The notes under the pieces: generated by a model
Told to the model about the DNA's origin: nothing
The model's input: only the letters and a program-made list of their open reading frames with translations
Database searches by the model: none
NCBI GenBank assembly: GCA_018466975.1
Contig: CM031561.1
Span: 1,240,001-1,304,000 of the forward strand
Source of the DNA: Sparassis latifolia
Lineage: Eukaryota; Basidiomycota; Agaricomycetes; Polyporales; Sparassidaceae
DNA length: 64,000 nucleotides
Reading direction: 5' to 3'
Shown: positions 13,533-24,737 of the stretch, piece by piece
Layout of the letters: every line of letters begins with the position of its first letter
Numbering within the stretch: position 1 is the stretch's first letter
Position numbers and translations under genes: made by a program

Positions 13533-13903
13533 GTGCGAGTTTGCTGATGCCTTGTACTCCTTAAAGACTAACTCTTGCACTTATGTATCTGCCCTGTCTT
13601 AGATATTTCTTGTCTAGCGGTATATCCTTAACCTGCTTACCGCGTCGATGTCGCAACTGCTCGAAATACACCCTTTTCCCCCTTTTCCCGGCTTATCTTT
13701 GCTTTTGTGTCTTGGTGGCATTGACGGCATTATTTAAGACCGAAAAGGACCGAGAAGGCGCCATAAGCAGATTTGACATTTGCTGATGTACACCATGTCA
13801 CATGCATGCACATTACGCATACTGTGGCAAATGCAAATGCGGGTAGCCCTACATACATAAGTAGCCAGACTCAACTCTTCTGCCATCCCAGACAGAGTTG
13901 GCC

Positions 13904-15757
13904 ATGTCTACCTCCTATCTCCTCAAAGGCGGCATCATCGCGACCTTCAGCTCCGACAACCAGCCCAAGAGTTTCAAGGCGGACGTGCTGGTCGAGGGCT
14001 CGATCATCACCCAGATCGCGGAGAGCATCAATGTTGGTCCCCACGTCGAGGTCATCAACTGTGAAGGCAAATGGATTACGCCCGGAATGGTCGACACACA
14101 CAGGTAGTGGCGGGCGCGTCGTATCCCGAAAGTGCTTGCTGACCGACTATCGCCTCCCAGACACGTCTTCGCGATCGTGCTACGCGGCGACCAGTGCGAG
14201 TACACAGTCTCCGTGTTCTAGACGCGTCATGCACGATCTGACAGAGATACCAACCTTCGCAGCTGGCTGCTATCAGAATATCTCGTAAAGATGAGCTGGT
14301 ATGTTACTCACCCAGCGCCCGCAGAACCATGTGTTCATTCCAATTCCGACTCCACAGGACCGTTCAACCGGCACTGACTGCGGAGGAGGTCCGCATTGGC
14401 CAGCTTGCAGGCTGTCTTGACGCTCTCCACTCGGGGGTGACCACCATACTGGACCACTTCCACGCAGCCAATACTCCGGAGCATGCTGAGGCGTCTCTCG
14501 AGGCCACCATCCAGTCAGGTGCACGCGTCGTCTGGTGCCCGGCACGTCAGAGTGCTCCAACGCAGCTGTTCCCCAACATGGAATTCGGTAATGAAGAAGA
14601 GACGTGCAAGTGGCAGATGGAGAAGCTCAAGGAATGGGGCTCGAAGGACGGTGGCAAACTGACGCCGGACGGACGGATCACCCTTGGTCTTGCGTTAGTA
14701 ACAAACTCTTAATGTATCGACAACTTCTCACTGCTGCGTTTTTCTTAGATACGATATTGTCGGCGCTGGGCCAATCAGTATGCACCAGGAAGCATTGAAG
14801 TTCGCCCGCGAGATCCCGGTGCAGGTTATTACCGCACACGTCGCCAAAGGTGACGTTCCGTCGATTTCTTCAGATATTCATTTGATCCTGACTTGGTAAT
14901 TTCCGCAGGGCGCCGGATCCTCACCTGGAGGGACGGTGGCCTTCTCGGTCCGGATGTCCTTTTCTCGCACTGTAACGTGTTGTTCGACCACACTGACCCG
15001 GACGATGAGATGTGGGCGGCCATGAAGGATAACGACTGCGCCATCGCGTCGACGCCCTGCGACGAACTCGGCATGGCCCAAGGAAATCCTGTGGCCATGG
15101 ACGCCGTCAACAGAGGTGTTAAATGCGGTCTCGGAGTTGTACGTCCACTTACCAAATTTCCTCGCGTGATTTACCTGTGCCTAACTTTCCTGTTCGCCTA
15201 TAGGACGCTCTGTCGATTAATGGAGGTGATATCTTCACCCAAATGCGTGTTGCACTGCAATTTGCGAGAGGTAACATTTATAACTCATACGCGTATTTCA
15301 TCCCATTTGACCGCCTTCAGGTCGTGCCCACGAGGCAATCGAGAAAAATGGCCACTGCGCGCCCAAGTATAATCACAACAATGCCGCCGACGCGTTCCGT
15401 CTCGCCACCCTCGGCGGAGCCGAGGCGCTGAACATGGAGCACCTCATCGGCACCATCGAGGTCGGCAAGAAAGCGGATTTGGTCCTCTATGACGCGGAGT
15501 CTACCAACCTCGCTGCGATTGCGGACCCTTTCCAGGGTATCACGTTCCACGCGACCAACGCCGACGTCGATACAGTCCTGGTCAACGGCGAGGTCGTAAA
15601 GCGCGACGGCAAGCTCACGAAAAACCTGTGGGGCCCCATCGCGCGCGAGCTGAAGCAAAAGGCGGACGCGGTGCGCGAGAGGCTGCCGAAGGAGAAGCTA
15701 GATGCCCTTTGGAAGCAGTATTACGATACCTTCGGTTCTCCCGACTTACGAACGTGA
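13904..15757 (+). CDS. Amidohydrolase, AtzA/TrzN-like deaminase family
   Basis: Eight exons (13904-14103, 14161-14193, 14263-14298, 14358-14693, 14749-14849, 14909-15138, 15204-15270, 15321-15757) give about 479 residues, normal for this metal-dependent hydrolase family, which hydrolyses amino or chloro groups on heterocycles and related compounds. The N-terminal beta-sandwich (LLKGGIIATF) leads to the metal motif PGMVDTHRH, with the HxH pair split by the first intron. Further ligand candidates are ITAHVAK, LFSHCNVL and the STPCDELGM Asp region. A C-terminal GTIEVGKKADLVLYD segment returns to the beta-sandwich. The second donor (GTGCGA) was chosen because it alone keeps the frame. No signal peptide is seen, so it is probably cytosolic. 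The substrate cannot be told from sequence. Confidence 0.88.
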
Positions 15758-16170
15758 TATCGGAGCGGTGTGTCCAAATTGCAGCATAAAGTACTTTGAG
15801 AAAACCTGCTCCACGAATAGATTATTGTTTAACTTCCATAGTTTGGGGTTCGAGTGGGAAACTTAATGTGCGGTGAGAAATTGCACCGGGATCCCCCCAA
15901 AAATACGCACGCCGACAATTTGCTGCTAGGGTCATAAATCAGTGCCGAAACACATATGAGGGAGAACATATCACGGAATGGAATACCAACGCAAGATGAA
16001 CGGATGAAATTTCACGCTATTCGCTGTCGCAACCCGGGCAGTTGGAACTTGCCCGGAAGTTCGAGCGTGAGGACGACAAAAAATAGGTGAGTTGGAGGCC
16101 GTCCGTGAGCTACTCTTCATGAGCGCATGATTGCTGAGTAGCAGGGCCGCGAAGACATCTTCGGGACGTG
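15758..16170. other. Intergenic, no gene seen
   Basis: This is the 3' flank of the amidohydrolase gene. I find no ORF, repeat or RNA signature worth naming. Confidence 0.5.
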
Positions 16171-16173
16171 TTA

Positions 16174-16831
16174 CTAACAGTGGAGCAGTGTTGAAAGCCG
16201 TCCAAGCACGCGGCCACGTATATTCAACAGCAACGTTTGTTCAGGCCGTCTCAACAATTCGAGATCTGTGGCGAATGGGGTAGGCTGCAATATCGCAGGA
16301 AACAAATTGACGACGGCTTCAACGCGTATCATATCACCGGAAAATCCTCGAGCTGTTCGTTTGGAGAAATCGGTAAGTCGCTTGTGAGCAGGCGAGACCC
16401 TGCATAGCACTATCAGAAGTGACTGAGCCTAACGGTACCTGCTTAGAGAGAAAAAGAGCTTCGAGAAGTGTTGCTGACACTCCTTCGTTGGTGATCCTCT
16501 CCAATCCAATGGGGATATGAAAAAACAAGCCCGATTAGTGTGTTAAGGGGGCCTTGAGTGCATGAGTCGCTCACCTCAGCCTCAGTGAGCACTTGGTGAG
16601 CATGATCAGATTCTCTACTGGCGACGAAGACGAGTGGGGCTCGATGACGGTCGACACATTACAGCGTTTCTCCACACTTACAAGCGCTATGCCCTGGATT
16701 GACAGGAAGGAGTAACTGCAAGAGACAATACAAAGTCGCGTAGACGCACCGATGCTTCTCTGGAGCAGACTCGCGGAGCGAAATAGGGCACACACACAAC
16801 AGACCTGAGCATTCGACGCTCGAGCGCACAA
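16174..16831 (-). CDS. Possible multi-exon gene or relic, unknown
   Basis: Minus-strand frames can be joined by GT-AG sites: an exon ending TKCSLRL at about 16574, an exon with RITNEGVSATLLEALFLSKQ (about 16500-16411), and one ending LLLNIRGRVLGRLSTLLHC at 16174. The EGVSATLLEAL block is reminiscent of the E-x7-E motif of family-4 glycosyltransferases, but neighbouring family motifs are absent and one junction does not keep frame. I treat it as a low-confidence gene or relic. Confidence 0.25.
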
Positions 16832-16997
16832 ATCAATCTACAACCCCATGAGATTATGCTTGCGACCATCTGCATTCCGAATAGCACAGACACACGCAAG
16901 ACCAAGAAATAAATAGACCGAATGATCGGGGCACCCCAAATCAAGATCGCGAGCACTGAGCACGATTGACATTCTCCCCAGCAGTGACGGCCGCCCA

Positions 16998-18287
16998 TCA
17001 CGTGGAGCCGCTACTTGGATGCCCAACAAGCACCATGCCATCGTCTTCCTCAGTCTCGGTACCGGTCTCGCTCCCGTCTACCCTGCTTCCCACTAATGAT
17101 GCTGAGGTCTCCTCAGACGCGTAGCTCTCCGCACGGCTCTCTGCACGAGAATGGGACTGGGACTGGGACTCCGGCTCGGGGTGATCTGTGGGTTCGACGG
17201 GGTGCGAGGAAATGACGGACGATTCGGTGGGCTCTACATGATGTGGCTCGGATTCTTCTGACGGCGCTGTTGCTAGAGATGGCTCTGACGCTGATGAGGG
17301 TTCCGCTTTCTTGTCGGACGCCGCGGGGACTGATATCTCGCGTAAAGCTACGATCATCAGCTCGCGTACGTGCACAGCAAGGGCGGAAACATCGGCAGCA
17401 GTAAGGCCCTCTGTAGAAATGGGTGGAAGAACTATGAAATACTGCGGTATCAGTGAACACAATTCTGAACCAAAGTCACGAGTAGCTTTCGGACAAGAGA
17501 AACTACATACCGCGTACTTTGAGCGTGCCACTCTCGAAGACACCCTTGTGATACAATCTCCAGTAGTTCTCACATACGACGGGTATGATAGGCACACCGG
17601 CCTGCACGGCAGTGTGGAACGCGCCCTTCTTGAGTGGCAGCATGTCATGGTACTCGCGCATGGAACGCGTGCCCTCTGGAAATACCCAAAGAGAACTATG
17701 GCGCGCGTGTATAATCTCTCCCGCAGCAGTGAGCGAACGAACGGCCTTGGCATTGTTACCGCGATCGATGAAGACCGCGCCGGAGAGCGTCATAAACTGG
17801 CCAAGAAGGGGAACCCACTGCAGGCTCTTTTTCGCCATGATCGACGCGCGTCGGGGGAATATTCTGCAGCACAGATGTACGTGCGAAAGGGTGGGCGCGT
17901 CAGCTTCGGGGCGCTCGAGGCGGGGGCGTAGGCGCACCTTCCGATGTAGAGGATGTCGAGCATGCTCTGGTGGTTTCCGACAAGGACCGCGGGTCGGGTC
18001 TCGAGATGCTCCCCGCCCTCGACGATGAAACGGATTCCGACTGCCCGGTTGCATAGGTAGTAGAAGCTGCGTGCAACGACCCAGGAGGTATCGAGGCGGC
18101 GTCCTACGACGGACAACCCAAGGGCAGCCAAGATGCCCCATACGGAGCACACGCTGAGTGTGGAGAGAAATAACGCGATCCGGACATAGTAGCGGGCGAT
18201 TGCGGAGGATTTGGAGAGGGTATGCAGGGCGAAGAGAGGAAGGGAGACGTAGGCGGCCGGTTTTACGACGCAGGTGACAAAGGACAT
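16998..18287 (-). CDS. SLC1: 1-acyl-sn-glycerol-3-phosphate acyltransferase
   Basis: Three exons (18287-17938, 17863-17511, 17431-16998) encode about 378 residues. Two N-terminal hydrophobic segments (residues about 1-60) suggest ER membrane anchoring. The catalytic HX4D motif is NHQSMLD, followed by the acyl-acceptor motif FPEGTRSMREY and the later VPIIPVV block. This is the PlsC fold that converts lysophosphatidic acid to phosphatidic acid in glycerolipid synthesis. Unusual is the long C-terminal tail (about 110 residues) rich in Ser, Glu and Pro, with repeats such as PESQSQSHSRAES, longer than in yeast Slc1. The start ATG at 18287 is preferred to the upstream in-frame ATG at 18488 because the family begins there. 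It is divergent from the next gene across 224 bp. Confidence 0.9.
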
Positions 18288-18511
18288 GGCCGTCGAGCAC
18301 AACGACGAGCACAGGTGCTGATCGTCGTGAATGACAGTGACGAGCACGGCGATGAGGAGATGGAGGAGGATGAAAGAGCGTGCACGACTGCGACTCGCAC
18401 GCCGAGCAGTACGTTTAAGCGCGCCATCAGCAGAGCTGCTCTCTCTCGAAAAGGCAATTGTCCGGTCGAGTCTTCCCGTCCAAAACATACGCGCCTCACC
18501 CTGAAATAAAC

Positions 18512-19584
18512 ATGAGCCAGCCTAGAGTCGTTCCTTCACGTTACCTGAACGCCAGCACGTCGCTGTCCAACAAATCACCCGCGGCCAACAAATCCTCAGC
18601 GAACCCTCTCAAGCCCTCCTCTGCGACTCGCGTCGCGACCGTGGAGAGTCGCCCCACCCAGAAACGTCGTACAGCACCGAGCTCCAGCCGGACTGCCGTT
18701 AAATCCAGTGAAACAGCGAAGGGAAAGCTTCCCGTCACCAACAGCGCGAGCATATCGAATTCTGTTCCTCGAGATGAGGCCACTGTGAGTACAATGTATT
18801 CGTTCTACATTCTGTGACTCTGACTGTTTGTAATCGTGTCAGACTCTGCCCTCTAAGCAAGAGAAAGCATCATCAATCTTGGACGCATTGCAGCTAGCAG
18901 CGCAGATGCAGTCATGGCTATATATGACCACCACGCTCGAGCAACAACTTGAGACGTCAAAGCAGTCGGCGCAGCGTGCGCTCGAAACGCGCTCCAGTGA
19001 GCTATCCGCCGAAGAAATGGATATCGCTAATGAGCGCATCCGTTTCGATGCCGAGCGGCTGCTGGATTTCTACGAGGAACTGGCGGATCCTGCGGTAACT
19101 ACACGTTGCACAGTGGTCTACGACACGTTCTGTCTGAAATTTGCATCAGCTCTCGTCCACAGTTCCCACTCTCGTTCAAGCGTTTTTACAGTGTGAAGAT
19201 ACATACTCGCGTATCACATCGGAAGTACTCCAACTCGTCTCGCAGCCACTTCACGGACGCTTAGACGTCAGGCTATTTAACGAATTGCTGGAACGCATCG
19301 GTGAGTTGTTGACTCTCTCTTGAAATATTACCAAATTCGCTGATTTTTTCGCCGAAGCTACGTTGCAACACGAATATCGTGATCTTGAATCTTCTATCCT
19401 GAAGGTGCCAAGTTCATCGACGGTACGCGATCAGGCTAGTGTCGTCCCTCTTCTGCAGTCACTGGTACGCGTTCTGCGTGCTCACTGTTGCAATATGGAT
19501 CGTTTGCAAGCTTTGGTGCAGTGTAGCAAGGAAAGCCTGCGTATGTCTTTGCAGATGGAGAGCATGCGGCTCGCAGACCATTGA
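18512..19584 (+). CDS. Coiled-coil protein, unknown
   Basis: Four exons (18512-18784, 18843-19094, 19150-19300, 19358-19584) encode 300 residues. The N-terminal 90 residues are Ser/Thr/Lys-rich and probably disordered. The rest is mostly helical with a long central coiled-coil candidate (TLEQQLETSKQSAQRALETR). The overall layout of basic disordered head and coiled-coil body resembles small cytoskeleton or kinetochore-type subunits, but I recognise no named family. The stop at 19582-19584 lies only 68 bp before the next gene on the same strand. Confidence 0.65.
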
Positions 19585-19595
19585 CGTAGATATTG

Positions 19596-19610
19596 TAACC
19601 CTAACCCTAG
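19596..19610 (+). promoter_or_regulatory. Telobox-like TAACCCTAACCCTAG
   Basis: Two CCCTAA telomere-type units lie in the 68-bp gap between a coiled-coil gene and a probable ribosome-biogenesis gene. AACCCTAA elements bound by Tbf1/Teb1-type factors are known in promoters of ribosome-related genes. Function here is inferred only. Confidence 0.4.
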
Positions 19611-19652
19611 AGTATAACCATAAGGTGGATAATTTTCAGTCTTATGCGAACG

Positions 19653-22467
19653 ATGAGTGCGACCATCAGCGACGCCTTTCTTCTCTCCAGCTTTTCTTCC
19701 CGCCCACGGTCCACTTCAGGCCAGTCATCGTCTCGACATGTCCAGTTGACCCACAATTTCTCCGGGAAAACAGACGGCTTGGTCGCGGTTGCGGTGCAGG
19801 GAGACGGTGTACATGTCCTCGATGTGAGTGCAGGCTGTCTCTTCGCGACGGAAAGCCTGGACAAGCACACGAAGGTCGATGCAGATGTACCCCACACTGT
19901 TCTGCATCTAGCTTAGTTTACTGGTCCAGCTTTTAATCCGCGAGACCATGGGCTTATATCGCTCTTTAGCTATCGACGCTCCACCCTACCATTTCTCACA
20001 CACTCGGACCCTCCACAACCTTTTCCTGTCCTCCGGTAACGCGCACAAGAAGTGACAATGGTGTCAAGGTGTTCACGACCTTGGTCGCGGTGCACTCTTC
20101 TCCGGACGTCCTCCCAGAAGACCGCGAGCGCACGGTGTGGATGTGGGAGGAAACCCTCTCCGGTGGAGCCGTTTCTGCAAAGGCGCAGAAAAAAAAGAAG
20201 TCAGCCGTGGTGCGCTTTTACTTGCCATGCATCGTGTTGCAGGTTATCTGAGTGAGGTCCGTGCAGCTTCCCCATCCTGTGAGACATATCTACGCCTCGG
20301 ACGACCTCCCCGACCATGTGCTGCTCTTCGGCCCACGAGGTGAACTGACAGTCGCAGACACGCAGCTAGCTGTCCATGGCTCTTCCACTCCGTCCGGTTC
20401 TAGTGAAGGCGCCACCGTGCTACTCAAGGACATATTTTTCCTCCGAACGGCATGTACTTTTGTGCCAAGTAGGACTGCAGCGTCCAGAGGAATCGTCTCT
20501 GTCACCTTTCTACGAGATCAAGACAGTATACGTGTCTTGGTACGTGTAGTGGACCCTGAAGGCACTGTCCATTCAGCGGGTGATTGCCTAATTCCACTTC
20601 GCGAGCCTGTAAGTTGCGCGTGCCCGCATACCGTTGCGTGAAGCTCACTATATTCCAGGACGAAGAAGTATGCGATGTATCATGTAGTGCGAGCGGTTGT
20701 CTCAGCGTGCTCAGTAAGTGCCTTCTATTTCAACGTGTCAGGCTCCGCAAAAGCTGACACTGTTCAGCACGCATGGGTGCTTGGTATTCTTTCCAACTCG
20801 AGTCGCCGAACAACATTGCCCTTTCGCTCCGAATTCTAACCAACCTTCTTACGCTGAAGTCCCTATCCTTCATATATCCTCCATCCACACCCGCCTCTCC
20901 TACAACGTTAGAAATTTCACTTGCAGCACTGAACTCCTCTCACGTCCTCCTCGCCGGCATATCCGCCACCGGCGCTCCTGAGCTCGTCCTCCTGTTGTGG
21001 GACCTCCAATACTCTGTTCTCATCGCGTCCCATACATTCGCTCTTCCATCCACGCTCGTCCGCACAAAGCGGCGTGGCATTTCCATCGACCTCGTCGCGT
21101 CCGAGTCGCAGGGCCCCGCGCAAGCGCTTCTCGTACTGTCGCCCGAGCGCAACGCACTGGGACAAGGATTCTCGGGCAGGAGCGCGTGCTCGACCGTGCT
21201 CGTTGTGCCCTTCAGCGTCCCCGTTACCTCCACGATTGCCAACGCGCTCGGGCGCGCCTCTGCAGGCGCTGCGTGGGTCATCTCGAAGCGGGAACGGGGA
21301 AAGCTCTTGACGAAGTCGGTGGACCCTGCACAGGGCGGCGCGGTGGTGGCGATGAACACTGCGTCGAACCAGCAACGCACGAAGGGCGTCGAGGAAGCAT
21401 TCTTTGCGTGGGTGCGGGAGGAGGAGGCTCAGCTCGCGCAGGTGCAGGCGCAGACTCGGGAAGAGGAGGGAAAGCCGCCGCTGGGGCATTTGTTCGTGAC
21501 AAGGGTGCTGGAGTTTGTGTTTCGGCATCTGGAAGGGTACGTGCCACGGGTTTTGCGGTATCTTTTGGAGCGGGGCGCGGTCAGTTCGGTCATGGTCGCG
21601 GGCGGTCTCTTCCCGGCGTTGAATGCACGACAAGACTGGGTGGGTACACTGGCCCGATTGCTCGCAATGATACTCACGGATTTTTCTCAGCAATCGGCAA
21701 TGCTCGCACTTCGGACCGTAACAGACATTCCGGAGGACGATATGATTGCCCTCCTGAGCAAAGTGGTCCAGTCGCATGAACAATCAGTCTCTGCGGGCGA
21801 GGACGCAATGCAAATTGACTCTGTCGTGCCTGCTAACACTGCGGGTCTGCCCGCGCTCCCCACTTACCTCGCGTTGTGCGTGACGTACTCAACCTCACCT
21901 GCTGCACTCCGTGTCGCACTGCGCCGGCACCTGTCAGATGCAGCAGACCTCGTACCAGTTCTTGCTGTGCTTGACGGATGGCTAGCGAGATGGGGCAAGG
22001 AGGAGGTACACCTTCTACCGGACTGCATCAAGAAGGACGCGCACGGCGTACTAGTCCCACTATACTCTGCGCATGAGCCGGCCGACCTGCCACCACAGGA
22101 CAAGGTACGGCTCCTCCTGCTATCGTGAAAAACCACCCGTCACTCTAATTCACGACAGGTCCTCGCGTTCTTACAGACGCTGCTGGACGCGTCCTTCCTC
22201 GCCCTGCTCGCGCATCCGCCCGCGCACCGACTACTGCACACGCTCCTTGCGCGGCTGCAGCCCGAGCTCGCGCTCCTCGACGAGATCGAGCAGCTGCGCG
22301 TGCCGCTGCAGCCGTTCGCCGCGGCGCACGCGCGTGCATTGTACGAGGGCGCGCACGGCCCGCCGAAGACGGACACGCGCGTCGACTGGCGCCGCAGGAA
22401 GAAGATGGCGCATGAGCAGGCAGAGCTGGCCTTGGGGCTGTATCAGGTGGAGGAGTTGGTGATCTAG
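19653..22467 (+). CDS. Large beta-propeller-type protein, Utp8/NOL11-like candidate
   Basis: Six exons (19653-19823, 19970-20209, 20267-20608, 20659-20713, 20768-22104, 22159-22467) give about 817 residues with frame preserved at each junction. The first half has repeated beta-strand segments typical of a propeller (DGLVAVAVQGDGVHVLD, TVWMWEETLSGG, VLLAGISATGAPELVLLLWD). The second half is helical and ends in a basic segment VDWRRRKKMAHEQAE. This layout resembles the Utp8/NOL11 subunits of the small-subunit processome, which act in nucleolar pre-rRNA transcription and processing, but I name the family only tentatively. Intron 1 (146 nt) is long and could hide a microexon. Confidence 0.5.
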
Positions 22468-22469
22468 GC

Positions 22470-22815
22470 GATGCGTGCGGGTCGGACTCCTCGCGACGGC
22501 GCGGATGCTCGGCGGTCCCTTCAGCGACGCCGGCTTCCTCGAGTTCCTGTGGTCGATGTTTGACGTATCGCTGTCGAGGGGAAGTATGTTGGTTGCCTGG
22601 GTGCTTCTTGATCTGACTACCGTTGTTTTTGCTTGAGTGAATAACTTATCTCGTTATACCTCAGTTCTCCCCGTTCCAACTTGTCTTGCATTCGCCTATT
22701 GTGGCCTTTGGAGGTATAACGCACGGGTCCGCGAGGTCTGTCATCGTGATCAGTGAATGTGGTATTCCTTCATGTCCAGCGCAGTGCTGAACCGTCATTC
22801 TCCTTCTGAGTAGGC
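22470..22815. other. Intergenic, no gene seen
   Basis: GC-rich to about 22560, then AT-richer promoter-like sequence before the next ATG at 22816. No conserved element is recognised. Confidence 0.5.
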
Positions 22816-24449
22816 ATGTCATTTACTTCTGGAATGCCACCCGGAAGTCGTGGACAGACACGCACAGATGGTGGTCTCACTATGCTTCCCCGGTATGTGT
22901 CTGGTGTTCATTTTGCATTAATTACCGATGTACTAACAGACTTCTAGGAACCCTTCTCCACTCGGCACCTGATCATGAGCAGGACAATCACCAAATGTGG
23001 ATACCTGTGCCGTTGAGCGCTGAGCTACTATGTTATATTTCGTCAACATTCCGTGCATAGGGCATGTGTGAGATACTTCCATTCAAGCTGAAGCCAAACA
23101 GATTGTATCCTCATGGACGCAGCCAGGTTTGAACCACCACCACCACCACCCGGGGGGCGTGGGTGGGAAGGAAGTTGCAGGTATCCCTCAAAACAAGTTC
23201 TGCCTCACTTATCTGCTGCTATAGGCTCGCATTGCCAAGGACATCCATGAACTTGTCAACATTGTCCGAGAAGCTCCGTAATAACTATGATATTATCTCC
23301 ACCGCCTCCAGAGAATTCCAGGAGAAGCATGTGAGTGTGGATCTGTCGAGTCTTGCGAGATTATGTCCTGATGCTTCCGCTTCAGCAAGGGTACATCGAC
23401 GAAGGAAAAGATGTCAAGAAAAAGCTAGAGGATGAGAAAGGGTTCGTGTCTACAATTGTAAGTAATTCACGGTCGCTCTCCTGCAGCGTTCATATCATTC
23501 ATTCCTCTGTCTACGCATGTAGCTCAAACGGCTGAAGACGGAGGGGATGACTCTCGTCCAATTGAGTCTTGATTCGACCTCTACCGTTGAAGACACAAAT
23601 GTCAAGAAGTATCATGAATGTATCAGAACGTTTCATCGGCTGAAAAAACATGTATGTTTCCCACTTTGCACGGTGAAGGTGGGACTTCAACTTGCCGGTC
23701 TACTTCGACATCCAGTCAGAACGTATCGAGAGGCAACTGCTTGAAGTCACAGACAGGTTCCAGACGGAGGCATGTTACGAGAAAACTGGATACCATGGTC
23801 TCAAGGAATGGGCGCATGTGAGATTTTGCGCTTTTGTCCCGATACACAACATGCTGACTCTACCTACATATATATGCAGGATGCTCTAGAGAAATACGGG
23901 ACGCTCTCAGATGCAGTAGCAACCGCTTCGGTCTTTGGGGCTGGTATCACATATACCACCATTTTCAGGTTTGGTCGAGTTCATCTCTCACCGTCTTGTT
24001 GTGCCTACCGCTCTTCACAGTGCTCCGCGCGGTAATATTGGTCTGATGTGCTGGAGTTTCGCCTTGTTCGACGTTGGCTCAATCATCACCATTCTCTTCC
24101 GGTCTATTATGACGGCGCTCTAGCATTTTCAGTTGCCCAGGAAGCCGTTTGCGACGGTTTTTGGTGGGAGCTGATGATCAAAGTGGTACTGCTCATGGCG
24201 TTGGTATCAGCAACCATTGCGATCTTCCTGCTCGGTATGTCAGTCCTTCAGCTGGTGTATCCTCGGCCTGAGGGATACCAGGACGCCGTCCAGTTGACGA
24301 TGTCACCCGTACCGAGCGCAGCCCTTTCCATGTTCATTGTTGCGGGAGGGATTGCTGTGCTCGTGGGCGTGTTTGCTCTGCTTTTCTGGGCTGGTGGGTT
24401 CAGGAAGGATGATAACCCTAGGGAAGCTGTGCAAGACTACTTTGTTTGA
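22816..24449 (+). pseudogene. Coiled-coil/membrane protein, probably decaying
   Basis: Exons can be read from the ATG at 22816 (MSFTSGMPPGSRGQTRTDGG) through helical segments (REFQEKH; QGYIDEGKDVKKKLEDEKG; RLKTEGMTLVQLSLDS; DIQSERIERQLLEVTDRF; LEKYGTLSDAVATAS) to a C-terminus with two or three hydrophobic helices (VLLMALVSATIAIFLLGM; ALSMFIVAGGIAVLVGVFALL) and a stop at 24449. The frame is broken in at least two places without a usable intron: near 23270-23285 (ELVNIVREA in one frame, NNYDIISTASREF in the next) and near 23652-23690. Residues 24110-24140 are also unresolved. The protein probably combined a long helical domain with membrane insertion. I do not recognise the family. Confidence 0.5.
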
Positions 24450-24737
24450 ATTCTCAAAAAGTCTGCTAGGCGTACGTAGCTGTTGTATTTATTTATTCCA
24501 CGAGCTGCAATCTCACGCCCCGAAAGTGCGAGTGAACGCAGGTGTTGTGTGAATATCGATGAGAGGGTAAACAGGCGACAACTTGGTCGCATGTGCACGC
24601 GTCGAAGGTGACTCTAGCTATCATGGCGCTACACCGAGTCTAGCTTCTCCCTTGTCGTCTGTACGTATTCCGGACCCGCGCGCTCTCTTCGTTGACTCGG
24701 CTGCTCGCTGCGCACCGTGTCCAGCGTTCAACTCACC

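Noticed and set aside
16174..16230. Ribosomal protein uL13 motif (RGRVLGRLS)
   Set aside because: The match is only about nine residues, at the end of a short frame with no further uL13 sequence.
19824..19916. Reading through into intron 1 of the Utp8/NOL11-like gene
   Set aside because: The frame ends in a stop at 19914-19916, while a GTGAGT donor at 19824 joins in phase to a much longer coding exon.
21000..21780. Long overlapping ORFs on both strands (260 and 288 codons)
   Set aside because: They are shadows of the GC-rich 451-codon exon; their composition is Arg/Gly/Ala shadow type without motifs.
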